Positions 25,473-37,828 of a stretch of DNA of 64,000 nt are shown here, one piece after another. Origin of the DNA: Clonostachys chloroleuca. Its lineage: Eukaryota > Ascomycota > Sordariomycetes > Hypocreales > Bionectriaceae. Position 1 is the stretch's first letter, and each line of letters starts with the position of its first letter. A model generated the notes under the pieces. That model saw only the letters and a program-made list of their open reading frames with translations. It did no database searches and was not told the DNA's origin. The DNA lies in assembly GCA_037952775.1 (NCBI GenBank), contig JBANAY010000004.1, positions 14,508,001-14,572,000 of the forward strand, in the 5' to 3' direction. The position numbers were made by a program, and so were the translations under genes.

Positions 25473-27116
25473 ATGGCCGGCCCCAGATCGAGAGGCTGCA
25501 GACTTTGCAAGATCCGAAAGATAAAGGTAGGTGAACTGCTGGCCCGTGTTACATGTGCCCTGTATAGCTGACTGGCCCGATGCGTAGTGTGACGAGAAGT
25601 GGCCCGTATGTTCACCGTGCCATCGGCAGAACCTGGCCTGTCCTGGGCAAGCGCCTTGGGTCTCGCTCAAGGGGAAACCGACAGAGCCTCGTAGTTCTCA
25701 AGTGGCAATACGTTCTCGGTCCAGTGTGCCTCGACCTCCACCCTCTACTGCTGGAGATCGCGTCGCTGCGCAGCTGGTCAACCACTTGAACGCGGGTGCG
25801 AACCGTGGCAGGGCGATCCAGGCGAGATACCTGGGGGAGATGCCCAAACGCGTTTGCGTGCACCAGAGCCTTCGCGACTCCGTCAGTCTGTTCTATGTCG
25901 TCTTGACCAACTTTCTCCTCCAAAAGCCAGCGGTGGATTTCACTGGCCTTCCCGAATATGGTAGGGCCATTAAAAGCCTACGTCTGATTCTAGCGAGCAA
26001 TGAAGCGCGCACCCCGGAGACACTGGCGTCTGTGACGGTTCTTCAATTGGTAGAAGAGCTGTTCAACCCTAGTCAACGTAGAATGCTGCATGCAAGCGGT
26101 ATGACGAGTCTCGTTACCGCGATCGGCCCGCCGAAGCCCGACGACAAGTTTTATATCTCTATTTTGAGTGAAGTATATAATTTTCTTGTACGGTAACCCC
26201 TCACGTTTACTTTGTTTTTCCGCTTTACCCCATTGCAACTATTTAGGTTGTGAACAAGTGCTACCATTGAAAACGCCAGAACGGCGAGAGAGAATTTCCT
26301 GCGACTGCCCCGTCAATGTTACTTGGAGTTAGAGTTGCGAGAAGTATTAGAGGCTGATCAGAGTAACTTGTATAGATTCCACATGCCATCACGAGGGGAT
26401 GGAAAGATAGCATGAACAAGGATTCGTGGAGAGATCCCATGGGGATCACCTGGTCCAAGTCTAACGTAGACAAGGAGCTGACAGAATCAATGCTTCCGGT
26501 TCTGCACGCATATGCAAGTGCTTCCGATAGGACACCAGTACATGTCCGTGGCTGTCAGGCTCTTTGGAAACCCTCGGCGGGCAAATACCTTGAGATGAGC
26601 AATGCAGAACTAGGCAAGGAGATCCTAGAGACCGCTGAGAACATCGATACATTACTTGAAGCGATGGTGGACAAGTGTATTGAACGAGGAGACATCGTTG
26701 AGGAGGAAGACCCCCATTCTCTTTCAGGAACCAGCTACAGATTCTCCAGCCCATTTTTGGCCTATACCTTGCTTCATGCGCACTGTTCTCACGTCTTCTT
26801 ATCTCAGATGCGTTATCACTGGAGCCAATTCCACAACTGGCCTGTGGCGGATACATATTACACCAAGCTGAAAGATCTCTGTGTCCACATTTGGAAATAT
26901 CTTAGATTTCTGCGCCGCCTTGAGCCATCTGTGGCGGCCGTCACTCCTCGGGGGGTATATTTGACACTGGAGCTAGCAGACGAAACCCAGAGAGAGCATC
27001 TCTTGGATGAATTTACAGAGTTGGATCGAGCATTGGGTAAGATTCTCACTCCGCGAGCGGTGATGGTGGGAGAGATCTTGTTCTTTGCGAAGCTTTGGAC
27101 GGGTCGCAGGCCTTAG
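25473..27116 (+). CDS. Zn2Cys6 (GAL4-type) transcription factor
   Basis: The N-terminus MAGPRSRGCRLCKIRKIKC... carries the full binuclear zinc cluster with Cys at residues 9, 12, 19, 26, 29 and 36; the cluster is split by intron 25527-25587. Proposed exons: 25473-25526, 25588-26192, 26259-26362, 26407-27116, giving 490 residues. The third intron (26193-26258) uses GTAACC and an AAG acceptor. The fourth (26363-26406, GTAACT...AAAG) is only 44 nt; without it there is a frameshift at about 26400. The rest resembles the helical middle region of fungal regulators. The gene is either intact with a very short intron or recently broken. It lies 1.2 kb downstream of the aminotransferase relic, same strand, and could have been its regulator. 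Confidence 0.75.
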
Positions 27117-29786
27117 AATAATTTTCAAATGCAACCACAACACAACTTACTGATACCACACTTTGAAGTGAAAGCCCGCCTGTGGGAATAACCTGACCAA
27201 ACAGGACTCGCATTTTACTCCAAAAGTTTCCATACTATAAAGACCGTATGATTTCTGCCCAGGATGAAAATCCGCCGCCGCCACCCTTATACGAAAAGCC
27301 TGTTTTAAGGTAGGATGGATTATTGCGAAGGATCAGGAAGGATGAATACGTGGCCCGATGGCAGCCTACCATCCAGCGCTTGTTATCATCGCAAATCGAA
27401 GGGTTTGGAGGCTGTTTGGTGTCGAAAAATGGTACCGTTTCGTCGTCGGAGCGAAAGGCGCCATCATCACAGGTTCCGAAATGGAACATGTTGACACAGA
27501 CAAGACATTTGGGCAGCGCGATGAACACTTACGTGGTATGCGGCTCGTATTATTATCGGATTCGTCGCCGACGTTGCATCGGGTGTGTTCCTCTTCTAAC
27601 GGGACTAGGCTTCGGTTTTGGTACCTCACCAAAGTCCTCGAAGCCGGTTAACCAAGGTGTCCATTGCATTCTCCCATGAGTCAGATTTCTTGGCTATTTT
27701 TCCGGATATTTTCCCCTTGGTGTCGTGCCGTATGGGTAATCTTCACATCCATCTCCTGCCAAATAAATATCTTCAAGTCCCCTGGCCATTGCTATAGAGC
27801 AATCGAACCTGATGGCTTTTGAGCGGCGGCTATCGAGGGACGGACAAGAGATGGATCAAATAGACAAGTATCTGGAAAATTTGGACGCGAAACTAGCCGG
27901 GATGCAAGCTTGCCCCGATGAATCCATGCAAGAGGTCGCCTCGTGAAGTTGTTCGGATAAAGCCCTTTAAGATCAGAGTGATATCGTGGCCACAAGAATA
28001 TATACCTAATATATCTAGAGCTATATGACTAACATCCATATGTTTGAATGTGTATAGATACTATATCACTTCTCAGGTAATGGGAAATATGTGTCAATGA
28101 TTATGGCGTTCCGGGAGCGATATCACGCCACCTGCACATCTTTGGAGGCGAATTGATTCAGCGGAGTGCCATAGGGTGGTGAACCCACGTATTTGGCGAG
28201 CAATCAAATCAAACAGGGACTAACACGATATAGTGCTTGGAACGGATCCGATGGGCAATTTCTGGGCCAACGAGAGGACAAGGAGAGCTAGGCCGATATG
28301 GAGGGACGGTCGTAAGACTGGCGTGGGCGATAACCCAGGAACTTTGTGGCATGTATAGAAGCTAGAGAGAGGCTTAAAGCGGCCAAGCAGATCACTTAGA
28401 CCCAAGGTCCAAAACCTAAGATAAACAAAAAATGATCCAAAGCGCGCTGGCTCACGCATATATGAAAAATGTAGTCAAGTAGATTAAATTGCAATACATG
28501 GGGAGCGTAATCTTCAAGGATACTAGATCACTGCGTTTTTTGAAGGTGACCCTACGTCAAACCTGTTCAAATAATACCTACGATTAACTCCTAGGACTGC
28601 AATGCAGGATTCATGACCCTGCTTATTGCTCTAAGTTGTTTGTACATCACAGGCTGCGGCAGGAGGTAGCTTCGTGAATGCAGATGCTAAGGTTTGGGCG
28701 CGAACCTTCTCTGAAGCTTTCGTGACAACTCTTGTTTTTTTCTGTACACGACGTTTCAAAACAGGCGTGTTGTATAAACCTAAGATTGCTTTCTTCTAGT
28801 TGTTTGGGCCACGCGACTTTGTTTTTTTCCCTCGCCCGTCGGGAACGCAACATGATCAATCGAAGATTAGTGAGCACTGGGATATGGTTCTGCTATCTGC
28901 TTATATAGTTGGGGCATTTACTCCCCACGAATTATCACTGCGCTCAATGCTGACAATGGCTTACTACCTTTGGTATTGCCGTATTCGTCTGTTCATCTGC
29001 TTGTTTGCTTGCTTGGTTTTTTGTTTGTTTATGGTGTGGAGGCGGTCTCGACGAGGGGCCACACGATACTGTGGAATTTCATCGCCTTTGAGGACACTGG
29101 GAAAGGGAATTATTAGGCGATTACGATTCTGACACGGATACACGGCTTTAAATGCTGGAGCCAGTTTATGTCGTATCATAGCGATGGTGAGACAACGGTG
29201 ATGTGGCTGATCTGCTCAGTGATATGTCATCATATGGACACCAACATCGGATCAGAATGAATGCATAAGAACTTGGTTAAACACAGCAGTAATAACATGA
29301 ACTTGATCTTCCTGATTGGTCAACGAGGGCCATTTATATGATGAGACATGGTGTCTCTCACGGAGGAACATGGCTACTCCGAACCTACGACCGAGAATGT
29401 TCGGAATCCAATATCAACATGATGCACTGTGGCCTGCACAACGATAACGATCCCTGTCGTGTCAGACCGCCTGACGAAATGGCTTGCAAGGCGTCCGCCC
29501 GCATCACCAATAGCGACCTTTTGTCCAGACTAGGCAGCAATCCTCGTAAATGATTCAAGTCCCGTGACATGTCTAATCGCCGTGAGTTTGTCTTAGGCTG
29601 CTGCTAACCCCGCTTCACCTTCCTCGTGCTCCCATCATCACAATTGTGCCGTCCTCTTCTGCACCACCACGAATACCCAACGAACGCTGAGCATTATTTT
29701 GCATCCGTCTCCCGCTGCAGAATTGGCTGGGCGCACTCCAGGCTGTCTTTCTACTGCAACCCCAATCCACGTACCCCAGCCCAACC
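27117..29786. other. Gene-poor stretch, no supported gene
   Basis: 2.7 kb of normal composition. Overlapping open frames at 27235-27680 and a short one at 27812-27946 could be remnants of a split gene, but I recognise no domain in any frame. The rest (28.0-29.7 kb) has no coding signal. Confidence 0.45.
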
Positions 29787-30273
29787 ATGCAGATCCAAGT
29801 CCCACCGGCCGTCGACCAGCGGGCCAAGGTCTACGATTGCAAGACCTGCGAGGTTCCTCTGGCCCTTGAGCGTAGCCGTATCGCAAGAGTGAGTATCCCT
29901 ACCTCCTAGCTGTTGCACAGGTATATCTTGGGTCCGCAGTGAATCTAGGCTAAATGTATTCCTTCTACAGCACAACAAGTACCAAGGACGCGATGGCCCA
30001 GCCTTCCTATTCAAAGAGACGAGCAACATCCAAGCCAGCCCCCCATTCGAGATGGAGATGACGACTGGCCGGCACACGGTCCGCAACATCTCGTGCGCAA
30101 AGTGCGACGCTCTGGTCGGCTGGATGTACGTCAACGCTCCCCGCGCCTCGGAGCAGTACAAGGTGGGCAACTACATGCTCGAGAAGGAGTTGCTGTGCGA
30201 GGGAATCGAGGGCCAGCACGAGGCGGTTCGCCCTTATAAGGGGAAAGAAAAACAATTCTCCTGTAATTTTTGA
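29787..30273 (+). CDS. Yippee-like zinc-binding protein
   Basis: Two exons, 29787-29888 and 29971-30273, joined in phase 0 by an 82-nt intron (GTGAGT...CTACAG); 134 residues, close to the usual size. Two CxxC pairs (Cys 18/21 and Cys 76/79) form the zinc site of the Yippee/Mis18-type fold. The core motifs are present: G-R-D-G-P-A-F-L-F, M-T-T-G-R-H-T-V, C-A-K-C...GW and the closing YKVGNYMLEKELL. The family is conserved in eukaryotes and acts in ubiquitin-ligase and chromosome-related complexes in some species; here only the fold can be asserted. Converges on the DUF6601 gene with about 90 bp between the stops. Confidence 0.9.
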
Positions 30274-30365
30274 TGAGACACACTCTATAGCCGCTGCGCT
30301 ACCGCTATGCTCCAAGAAATGATTACCAATGCCGTTAATATGAACGATGCACTCGTGACATCCTG

Positions 30366-31325
30366 CTATGCCTTTTCACGTTCGCACTTCTCCCTGCGAG
30401 CTGCCACTGCTTTACAGTACTGCTTAGTAGACAACAGATGAAACCAGAACAGCGATACCCATACGAGGAAGATGAGGAAAATGGCCCCCAGCACAATGGA
30501 AATGGACAGCAAAGAAAACCCATACGAGAACTCCTGAAAGCTCTCATCCTTGGCCAGTCTGTCCGTCGCCAGCGCCACCTGCATCGCCGACAGCACGACG
30601 CTGAGGTAGACGAAGACGGCCAGCATCCAGCCGAAATTGCTCTCGAAGAAGGCCGTGTACCTCGTCGAGCCGGACATGAACCCGTGGACGAGCTTGTGCA
30701 GCGACCACCCCGCGTATCCGAAGCGGTAGAGCGAGTTGAGGCGCGAGATGCGCAGGTCGCCGTAGGCGTAGCGGCGGTCGACGTGCGTCTGCAGATCGGG
30801 ATCGCCGATGTACGACATGAAGGCGTCCATGAACTTCAGCCAGGCCTCCCACGTGACAGATTCAGGGACGAGTGATTCTTTGTGGGCGATTTTGAGGTCG
30901 CTACGGTGGCCGATGAGCCATGCGTACGAGAGCAGGAGGCCGCACGCGCTCTTGTGCAGATCGTGGTTCTCGCATAGTCCCGTTTTCCAGAATTGATAGT
31001 CCAGTAGAAACTCGGGCAGCGGCTTGATGAAGACGAAGGTGTTGTTGTATGAGTGGTGCCATGTCAGATGCTCATTTGGATCCTCCGAGATGAGAATCCT
31101 GCGTCCGAACGAGACCTGGCGATGGAGGGCGTGCGCGGGCCTGGGCAGTCCGGCTAGCCACAGGTGCTGGTGGACGTCATCCAGCCGGCGGGTGCGGAGC
31201 TCACAGGAGAGGAAGTCCTCGATGTTGTCTCTCGTATACTGCAGCGGTTGGCCCCTGGCCCTGAAGGTGGTTGGGAGCCTGTCGATGCTGGAGGACTGGA
31301 GGGCTACGGCGGAGGAAAAGGGCAC
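30366..31325 (-). CDS. DUF6601-family membrane protein
   Basis: Single exon, 319 residues. The N-terminal half has the signature of the fungal DUF6601 family: HLWLAGLPRPAHALHRQ near residue 55, a basic stretch, then FIKPLPEFLLDYQFW and a conserved CGLLLSYAWLI segment. Two strong hydrophobic helices lie near the C-terminus (about 228-250 and 270-298), followed by a basic tail (CKAVAARREKCEREKA), so it is probably anchored in a membrane with the N-terminal domain on the cytosolic side. The family has no established biochemical role. A long plus-strand antisense open frame is a shadow caused by GC-rich codons. Confidence 0.8.
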   Translation of the reverse strand: MPFSSAVALQSSSIDRLPTTFRARGQPLQYTRDNIEDFLSCELRTRRLDDVHQHLWLAGLPRPAHALHRQVSFGRRILISEDPNEHLTWHHSYNNTFVFIKPLPEFLLDYQFWKTGLCENHDLHKSACGLLLSYAWLIGHRSDLKIAHKESLVPESVTWEAWLKFMDAFMSYIGDPDLQTHVDRRYAYGDLRISRLNSLYRFGYAGWSLHKLVHGFMSGSTRYTAFFESNFGWMLAVFVYLSVVLSAMQVALATDRLAKDESFQEFSYGFSLLSISIVLGAIFLIFLVWVSLFWFHLLSTKQYCKAVAARREKCEREKA

Positions 31326-31863
31326 CGCCAGGGGGCGGGCGGCATCAGGTCAGTGGAAACACGAGCGACACGGACTGGCCGTTTGATGTCTCATGAGGCT
31401 AGGAAGGGATGGATGGATCAATTTTGCTACGTTGAGGCCTCAAGTGGGGGACTGAGCGATGGTTGAAATCAGACGCAGAGCTGAAGCGGGGCGCAGTTGT
31501 TGGTCGCACGTGCGGTGAGGCAGATTGCAGGACGCTTCTGCGGCTGTACTACTGCACAATAGTGTGTTGCGCCTGGCCGCCCTCTCATCCAATGCCTTGT
31601 CGGCGATTTGCAGTTTTATTGGGAGCTGAAACCGTACATGAATTATATTGGCCCGGATGGCTGAACTGGGCGTCCGCTAATGACAGAGGCGTTTAGCAGC
31701 GTTTAGCGGGTGGTGGCCCCTAATTCGCACCGTCACGGGCCGCCTCTTAGCGGTGGTTCGCTCCCCTCGTTTCTCAGGCGAATTCTCGTTAATAAGGTAA
31801 TGATAAATGGGTATTGACTTCATTCCAGTCTGCCTGCGTACAAATGCCATCAGGATGACCTAG
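31326..31863. other. Intergenic, no gene seen
   Basis: Spacer upstream of the DUF6601 gene and downstream of the GH79 gene. Open frames here are short extensions of antisense shadows. Confidence 0.5.
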
Positions 31864-33471
31864 TTACAGATATACAATAACAGCTTCACTGGCTGGTACA
31901 TTTACGACAGCACCCCCATTCTCAACAACCACCTCCTCCGTATCATTCCGGATGCCCTTGACCTCCTCTCCTAGGCTCTCAAACGTCCATTGACTACCGG
32001 CATAAGTGATGGTCTCTGCGCCGGCACCCGCGCCGTCCGGACTACTCAGATGAGCGACCGTCAATAAATCAGTCTCCAAGGCGAGATTAAGTCTAATTGA
32101 TGACACTGGTCGATCAAAGCCTGACGAAGTTCTGTTCCAGTACCCCAAGTTCGCAACGGCAATGCGCTTCGCAACCCCATCCTCAAACGCAGCATATGCA
32201 GCAAGATTGGGTACTGATTCCCCATTCACCACATCGAGCTTCGCCACCCTCGTCTTCCCTGATGATCCGACAAAGTCTGCCAAGAAGGGCTGCGAATAAT
32301 AGTTGGAGAAAACTTGGGCTGGCAACCCGCCGCTTGCATGGGGCAGCCAGAGGTCGAACCCGGAATGCATGATTTGCTGGTAGTTGAAGCGCGAGACCCC
32401 AATTGACAGAGAGTACAGGTAGAAGTCGACCGCCCAGAGCGCGCTGCCGAGGCGGGCTTGGTACTGATATGAGTTGGTCACTTTCAATGAGTTGCCAATC
32501 TCGTTGATAATAAATGGCACATCCGGGCGGTGCTGCTTGAGCCAGTTGATGTGCCGCTTGAGATAATCCAGGTTCGTGTGAGTCAAGCTCATGGTCATTA
32601 GGCCGGATTCCAGATCTTCCGCCCCGCCCGCGTGGTTCTGATAATAATGGTGAGCAACTTCCTTGACGATGTTGTCAGCATCGATCCCTAGACCAAAACC
32701 AGTCTCGACGTCTAGAATCCACTGAGACACCCAGGGAGTATCTACATGAGCCGCTACATCAAAGGTTGTGAAAAAGTGATCTGGGAGTTCGATGACGTCC
32801 CGAATGGCGGTAGCGTATTTGGTGTAGTTCCCAATGTAGGTTTCGTTGTTTAGCTTTCCTTGGAAGTCGGGTGGTCCGAGAAACATGCCATCTTCGCCTG
32901 TAAAGTCATCTCTATATAGGTCGGGCTCGTTGCCGACTTGGATAGAATGAATCTGGTCGATTCCAATGCCCTCGACAGCGGCTTGGGCCCAGGCAACGGT
33001 CTCACTGATGTTTGTTGTCGCGAGCGGCACTTGGACCATGAATTTGGCATCCGGAAACAGCTTTGCGATGGGCCAGTAGCTGGGACCAATGGTAGTCCCC
33101 CCAATGTCTTGGTAGTTGTCCTGCTCGGATACGGGAAGCGCAGGCTCTTGTTGGCCAGGGAGATACATTGCGTAGTCTGGCGAGGTGCCACCAAGTCTGA
33201 TGATCGGTTTGCCACCAGTTCTGGAGTAGATTGCGTTGATGAGGTTGCTACTGAAAACGTTCAGACCCTCGGCGTCATCAGTGGCGTAGCGGACCCAGGC
33301 CGTCTGCTCGAAAGCAAGGCCAAGGAAGTCCGGGTCAACTTCATCCGACGCATCTAACGGGATCTCAACTGGAATATCAATAGACAGTCCTTCCTGTCCG
33401 TAGACCTTTATGGCCAGATAAAGGCCGACCAGTGCCCAAAACAATGAACCTTGAGGTGTGGTAAGTTTCAT
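31864..33471 (-). CDS. Secreted GH79-type beta-glucuronidase-like glycoside hydrolase
   Basis: Single exon, 535 residues. A hydrophobic signal peptide (residues 5-25, ending KVYGQ) leads into a TIM-barrel with the two catalytic glutamates of clan GH-A: acid/base in IQVGNEPD (Glu182) and nucleophile in FIINEIGNS (Glu324). The early IIRLGGTSPD strand and the C-terminal beta-sandwich match fungal GH79 enzymes, which cleave glucuronic acid or 4-O-methyl-glucuronic acid from arabinogalactan proteins and related glycans. Several N-x-S/T sites fit secretion. No lesion. Transcribed away from the fungalysin gene, which lies 1.3 kb upstream. Specificity within the family cannot be read from sequence. 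Confidence 0.88.
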   Translation of the reverse strand: MKLTTPQGSLFWALVGLYLAIKVYGQEGLSIDIPVEIPLDASDEVDPDFLGLAFEQTAWVRYATDDAEGLNVFSSNLINAIYSRTGGKPIIRLGGTSPDYAMYLPGQQEPALPVSEQDNYQDIGGTTIGPSYWPIAKLFPDAKFMVQVPLATTNISETVAWAQAAVEGIGIDQIHSIQVGNEPDLYRDDFTGEDGMFLGPPDFQGKLNNETYIGNYTKYATAIRDVIELPDHFFTTFDVAAHVDTPWVSQWILDVETGFGLGIDADNIVKEVAHHYYQNHAGGAEDLESGLMTMSLTHTNLDYLKRHINWLKQHRPDVPFIINEIGNSLKVTNSYQYQARLGSALWAVDFYLYSLSIGVSRFNYQQIMHSGFDLWLPHASGGLPAQVFSNYYSQPFLADFVGSSGKTRVAKLDVVNGESVPNLAAYAAFEDGVAKRIAVANLGYWNRTSSGFDRPVSSIRLNLALETDLLTVAHLSSPDGAGAGAETITYAGSQWTFESLGEEVKGIRNDTEEVVVENGGAVVNVPASEAVIVYL

Positions 33472-34739
33472 GATCTCGGCCGGAGTCGCGAGTAGGATGA
33501 TTGTGGAAGTGATGGCCGATCTATCGAACCACCATTGTCGCCCTCCCTCCCACAGACTTATATCATGAAAAGTATAGTAGGTCTATTTATCCTACCCAAC
33601 TTCGAAAGGCTAAAAACGCGGTCTAGCCTGCCATTACGACACATTACGGTAGGACCGAAACCAACGGCGTGTGGTTAAACAGTGGACTGAGCAACCATGA
33701 GCAAGCCAATTGTATTCGTCAATGAAACCAGGGGAAGTGTTGCATCATCGTACAATTGGGGCAAATGCTGTAGTTGCGGGGTTAGCATACGACTTTCGGC
33801 CATTCCTGACAACGCTTTCTGACCTCATTCATTCAACGGTTGACGACATGCAAGCTATTACTGCATAGATGTGAGTTTGGGCTTTAAAGACCTTCTCTTT
33901 TGAGAAACATCCATTGAAGCCAAGATCCGGGTGAGGTGTGGAAGAAACTCGTTGCTCGCTCCTCGGGTACCGGCTGTCGCTCGTCGCTTGCTGATTGCCT
34001 GTTGTGGGCATAGATCTACACCATTCAGGAAAGAAAGACATATGCTATTCAACTTGTCCATTTTGAAACCTTCAACTCTACTCGTTCAAGAACGCAGGTG
34101 TTCATATCGTGACATTCTCCAGTAGAAGTTTTATGAAGGATGGAACTATGCTTCTGAGAATAGTTGAGCAGATAACGAACCTTGATCCCCTACCCGACTG
34201 AAGAATATCCCGGCTCACTGGAATATACGTGTGCCTCAGAGAGTCGAATCAGCGGAAGTTTATTTTGGGTATTTTCAATACTCGTGGGTGCTCGCAACCT
34301 TGTGTTTTGAATCTATTGAAATCGAAAGGAGCAAAGCCAATTTAATAAGCATCACGGATAGACAATTAATAGACAGCTAAACTTATCGTTTTCGAATTTA
34401 TAGAATACTTCCTAACCTTAAAATTGACCTTAATATTTTACACAGATCTGTATGATAACCTAGCAAGCCCGCTCGGAATGCCGACAACTTGTTTGACTCG
34501 GTAGCAAGTAGTCACACAACTGTCTGGAACGATCTGACAACTGACATCTGGTCATGAAGATTCAAAAACGAATCGAATCATCGTCAGCTTGTCTACTTCA
34601 TTCTTCATATATCCCAAACTTGCAGCATGAATCCGTATCGCTATCTCTGGTTAAATATTCTGCTACAACTTGTTCCATCATTTCAATCATCAATCATCTC
34701 CAATTAATCCACTACTTCCGTCTTAAGATAAGCAGCAAC
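33472..34739. other. Intergenic, no gene seen
   Basis: 1.27 kb between GH79 and the fungalysin stop. It must contain the GH79 promoter. Short open frames only (33829-34125, 34554-34745). Confidence 0.5.
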
Positions 34740-36916
34740 CTATGAGCAAACTCCATCTGGCAGATCGAAGTTATCAACCCTATTTGTCGCATCGAACACT
34801 GCATTCGCACCTAAACCACGATTGGCGAACCCCTTCCAAATCTCGCACTTGTTCGCGCCTCCCGTAAGAGCCTGGTCAGAGTCAATGATGGCATCACGAG
34901 CTTGAACAAAAGTCGGGTTGCAAGGTTGGCTATAGTGTTCATATTAGCATCATCTATGGCATCATAGAAAGTCTCCAGCACTTACATGGCGAATGCATCA
35001 GTGAGAATCTTAAGCATCAAGAATTTGCCGTCCGTAGGCACGCCATTTGCATCAAAGTCGGGGCGAGGGTTGTCGTTCTTTCCGTGCTTATCTATGAGAG
35101 CCCAGAGGATATCGTACAGCATCGTGGCCCAGACCGTTCCAACCTGGTGCACCTTCTCCAGGCCGTTGGCGTTGGAATATGTCCAGTTGTTTACATCACG
35201 ATTGGTAGAATACATAACTAGGCGTGCGGTACGGGGATTGGTCATGTTCAGAGGCCAAGCTGCGAAGCCATACTCTGCTGTGGCGCTTGTATCATCAGGT
35301 TTGATGGCCAGAGCAGAGGCGAAGAGATCGCTCCAGCCTTCAGCCATCCCATCGGCCTCCCAGTCGTCGAGGCAAGTGTCAGTCGCCGGTCCACCGGTTA
35401 AACGTCCAGAAACTATTCTTAATTAGCAGTTGCTTCGCTTGCACAGTTGGTCATGGAATTCAAACTTACGACCATGGGTGTACTCGTGGATCAAGAAGCC
35501 CTGGTCGAAAGCTCCGTCTCGCTGAGGATCCGTCTTATCAAAGAGGTACATCGTTAATGTTGGTGTCTCGCCGTCCACCGAGTGCGAGAACATTCCGTTA
35601 TTCATCCCATTCCAAACCTTTATTGAACATTATTTTCGTCAGACACAGATATGACAGAATGTTCCACAGGAAATTATCTTAGAATAAGACATATAGGGCT
35701 TAGGGGACTCCAACAAACCTGAATATACACCTGGACAGGGTCATTAGCGACACCACCTTGTCCGTAATTGTCTCGCTGGAAGTTGCCAGCGGCAGGAGTG
35801 AAGCCCAGTAGGTAGTAGAGGTCGTGGAGCATGTTGGTAGTGTAGAATGCCTGGGTCACAGCCGCATCACGGAACGTAACTGGGTCCCCTCCATCAGGGG
35901 TGTAGTCGAAGACGTACGTGCCCTCAGCATTGGGCTCGGAGAAGGTGACGCGCCCACTTTGTGGGAGTACGGCGGCCTGGATGTTGTTCCCCACTGTACA
36001 GTTGTATCCATAGTACGTCTCCAACCAACGGTTCGGAGAAGCTGTGGTCTCCTCCGGGTCTATGATGACTGAACGTTCGCCCTCCCAGGGATCATTAATT
36101 CCAATGGGGCTAGGAGGTCTGGTGAGCCTTTTCTCCGAGAGATTCATACGTAGAAATTAATGACTTACTAGACTTCGAAGGTGCCATGAGAAACGTGATC
36201 AGAAACTCCAACAATCTCAGCAGAGTCCACATCAACGTAGGAAGAGTAATAGGTCTCTTTGACCTTGGTGTCAACTTTCCAAGTAAGCGCCAGCTTTCCA
36301 TCAGGCTTCACTATGTAGACCTTCCTGCTCTTTGGGTCTTCCTTGGTGCCAGAGATGCCATTGATAATATAAGCGCCATCTTTCTCGGAGACAGAGCCGT
36401 CAGAAGTTTCAATCCCAAGCTCGAGAGTCTTTGAGGCAACTCCAAGCGCCTCGACAGCCCCCAATTGTGAGTTAGAGTCTTTCGAAGGCAAGTCGCCATT
36501 GAAAAACGAGCTTCCATAAGAGAAAATGCTGCCATCCTTTGCAATCTAATGAACCGATTCAATTAACATATTGTTCAAAGTGGGCCGCTGATTCCAAGAA
36601 AACCAACATTAACGTTGAATATGGCATTGTCAATATCGATACCATTAGCCGTCTGGCGGAAATTCACATGGCCGATACCATTAGTACCGACGTAGTGATC
36701 CGTGATCACACGGAATTCAGCATCCGGTGCCACCCTCTTGACAAGCTCGGTAGCCGTATCAATATAGTCGCTACCTCTCTTGACCAACCTTGCTGCCTTT
36801 ACGGTATCCGAAGCTTTTACGTACTTCGTCGACGACTTCAAACGGAACTTTTCGATGTCAACAGCGTTCGCGAAGGCCGCAGTCCCAAAGAGGGAGATCA
36901 GCAATGCTGCTCTCAT
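34740..36916 (-). CDS. mep: Secreted fungalysin metalloprotease (peptidase family M36)
   Basis: Six exons, all with canonical GT-AG signals and consistent frame: 36916-36608, 36545-36169, 36109-35719, 35617-35470, 35412-34986, 34929-34740; 613 residues, normal for the family. Signal peptide [18 protein letters not shown], then a FTP-type propeptide ([18 protein letters not shown]...), then the catalytic domain. The zinc site HEYTH is at about residues 403-407 with the third ligand Glu433 in GMAEGWSD, the spacing seen in fungalysins. It is an endopeptidase for elastin, collagen and other proteins outside the cell, and self-activates by losing the propeptide. An upstream ATG at 36970 is in frame but would bury the signal peptide, so 36916 is chosen. 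Confidence 0.93.
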
Positions 36917-37828
36917 ATTGGCAACGGAACGAGTAATCCAAAATAGCGATGGGGCCGGTCGCAGGATCACCTAGTAGAAGTTCATATGCGTAAGGCTGTT
37001 AACAAAGCCTTGTGCAGCCATATTGCTCCGCGATATTTGGAGCAATTACTTGTACTTTTATAAATTACACCCATGGCTGCAGGATTATACGCGCCGGAGA
37101 CTGGGACTTCTCCACATTCCCGAAGCCCCCTGCAAGATATTGCGCACCTTCCTAGATTTGCCTGCGCGCGGGTCTGACAAGCGACATTCAGGGAGGTCTT
37201 AAGCTTACTATTATTGCATGATCTTTCCCCTGATGTGGAAGGTATAAATCCCCTCGTAATGCACTGCTTGATGAATGCCGGATATCCATCAACTGTCACA
37301 TATGAAGAACCATTGGGAGGGAGCCGATGGCTGCTTCAAGCTTCCAACCCTGGTCATCAGCGACACACGTTTCTAGGGCCACGGCACTTTACTGTGCCTT
37401 TCACGCCTCATTGCCGCGCCTATTAACACCTAAAATGAACTTATAAGCATAAGTTCAAACGTGTAATTAACTAGGGCCCTCCACTCCCATGCTCAATGCA
37501 TGACGCTCTGGTGGCGGGTAGTAACCCTTTCAGCGTTGCATTTTACATCCACATAATAATTGCGTCAAATCGTACCTACTGGGCCAAATCTGGGGATCGG
37601 ACCTGTTTTGTTTCTCCACCTCACCCTATTTCCCCATATACGTAGATTTCAGGGCTGCGATATATCAAGACTGAAAATGTAAATCCGAATAGCAATATAA
37701 GACATACATGGACATTGAAATTACATTGCCTCCCAGGCAAATATATTACAACTCCTATTAACAAGGGAATATCTCGACCTTGTGAATAATTTTACCCATC
37801 CCCGCTCTATTATATCTTCAACATATAT
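36917..37828. other. Intergenic, no further gene seen
   Basis: 0.9 kb holding the fungalysin promoter and the 3' flank of the 7TM gene. The open frame at 36982-37299 (minus) is in the fungalysin promoter and looks non-coding. Confidence 0.5.
37055..37062 (-). promoter_or_regulatory. TATA-like box of the fungalysin gene
   Basis: Reads TATAAAAG on the minus strand, about 140 bp before the start codon at 36916. Confidence 0.5.

Noticed and set aside
27235..27680. Several overlapping 88-118-codon open frames
   Set aside because: Faintly gene-like, but no domain could be supported on either strand; left as an unsupported stretch.
30438..30875. 145-codon plus-strand frame rich in Arg, Glu and Gln
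   Set aside because: Antisense shadow of the DUF6601 coding sequence.
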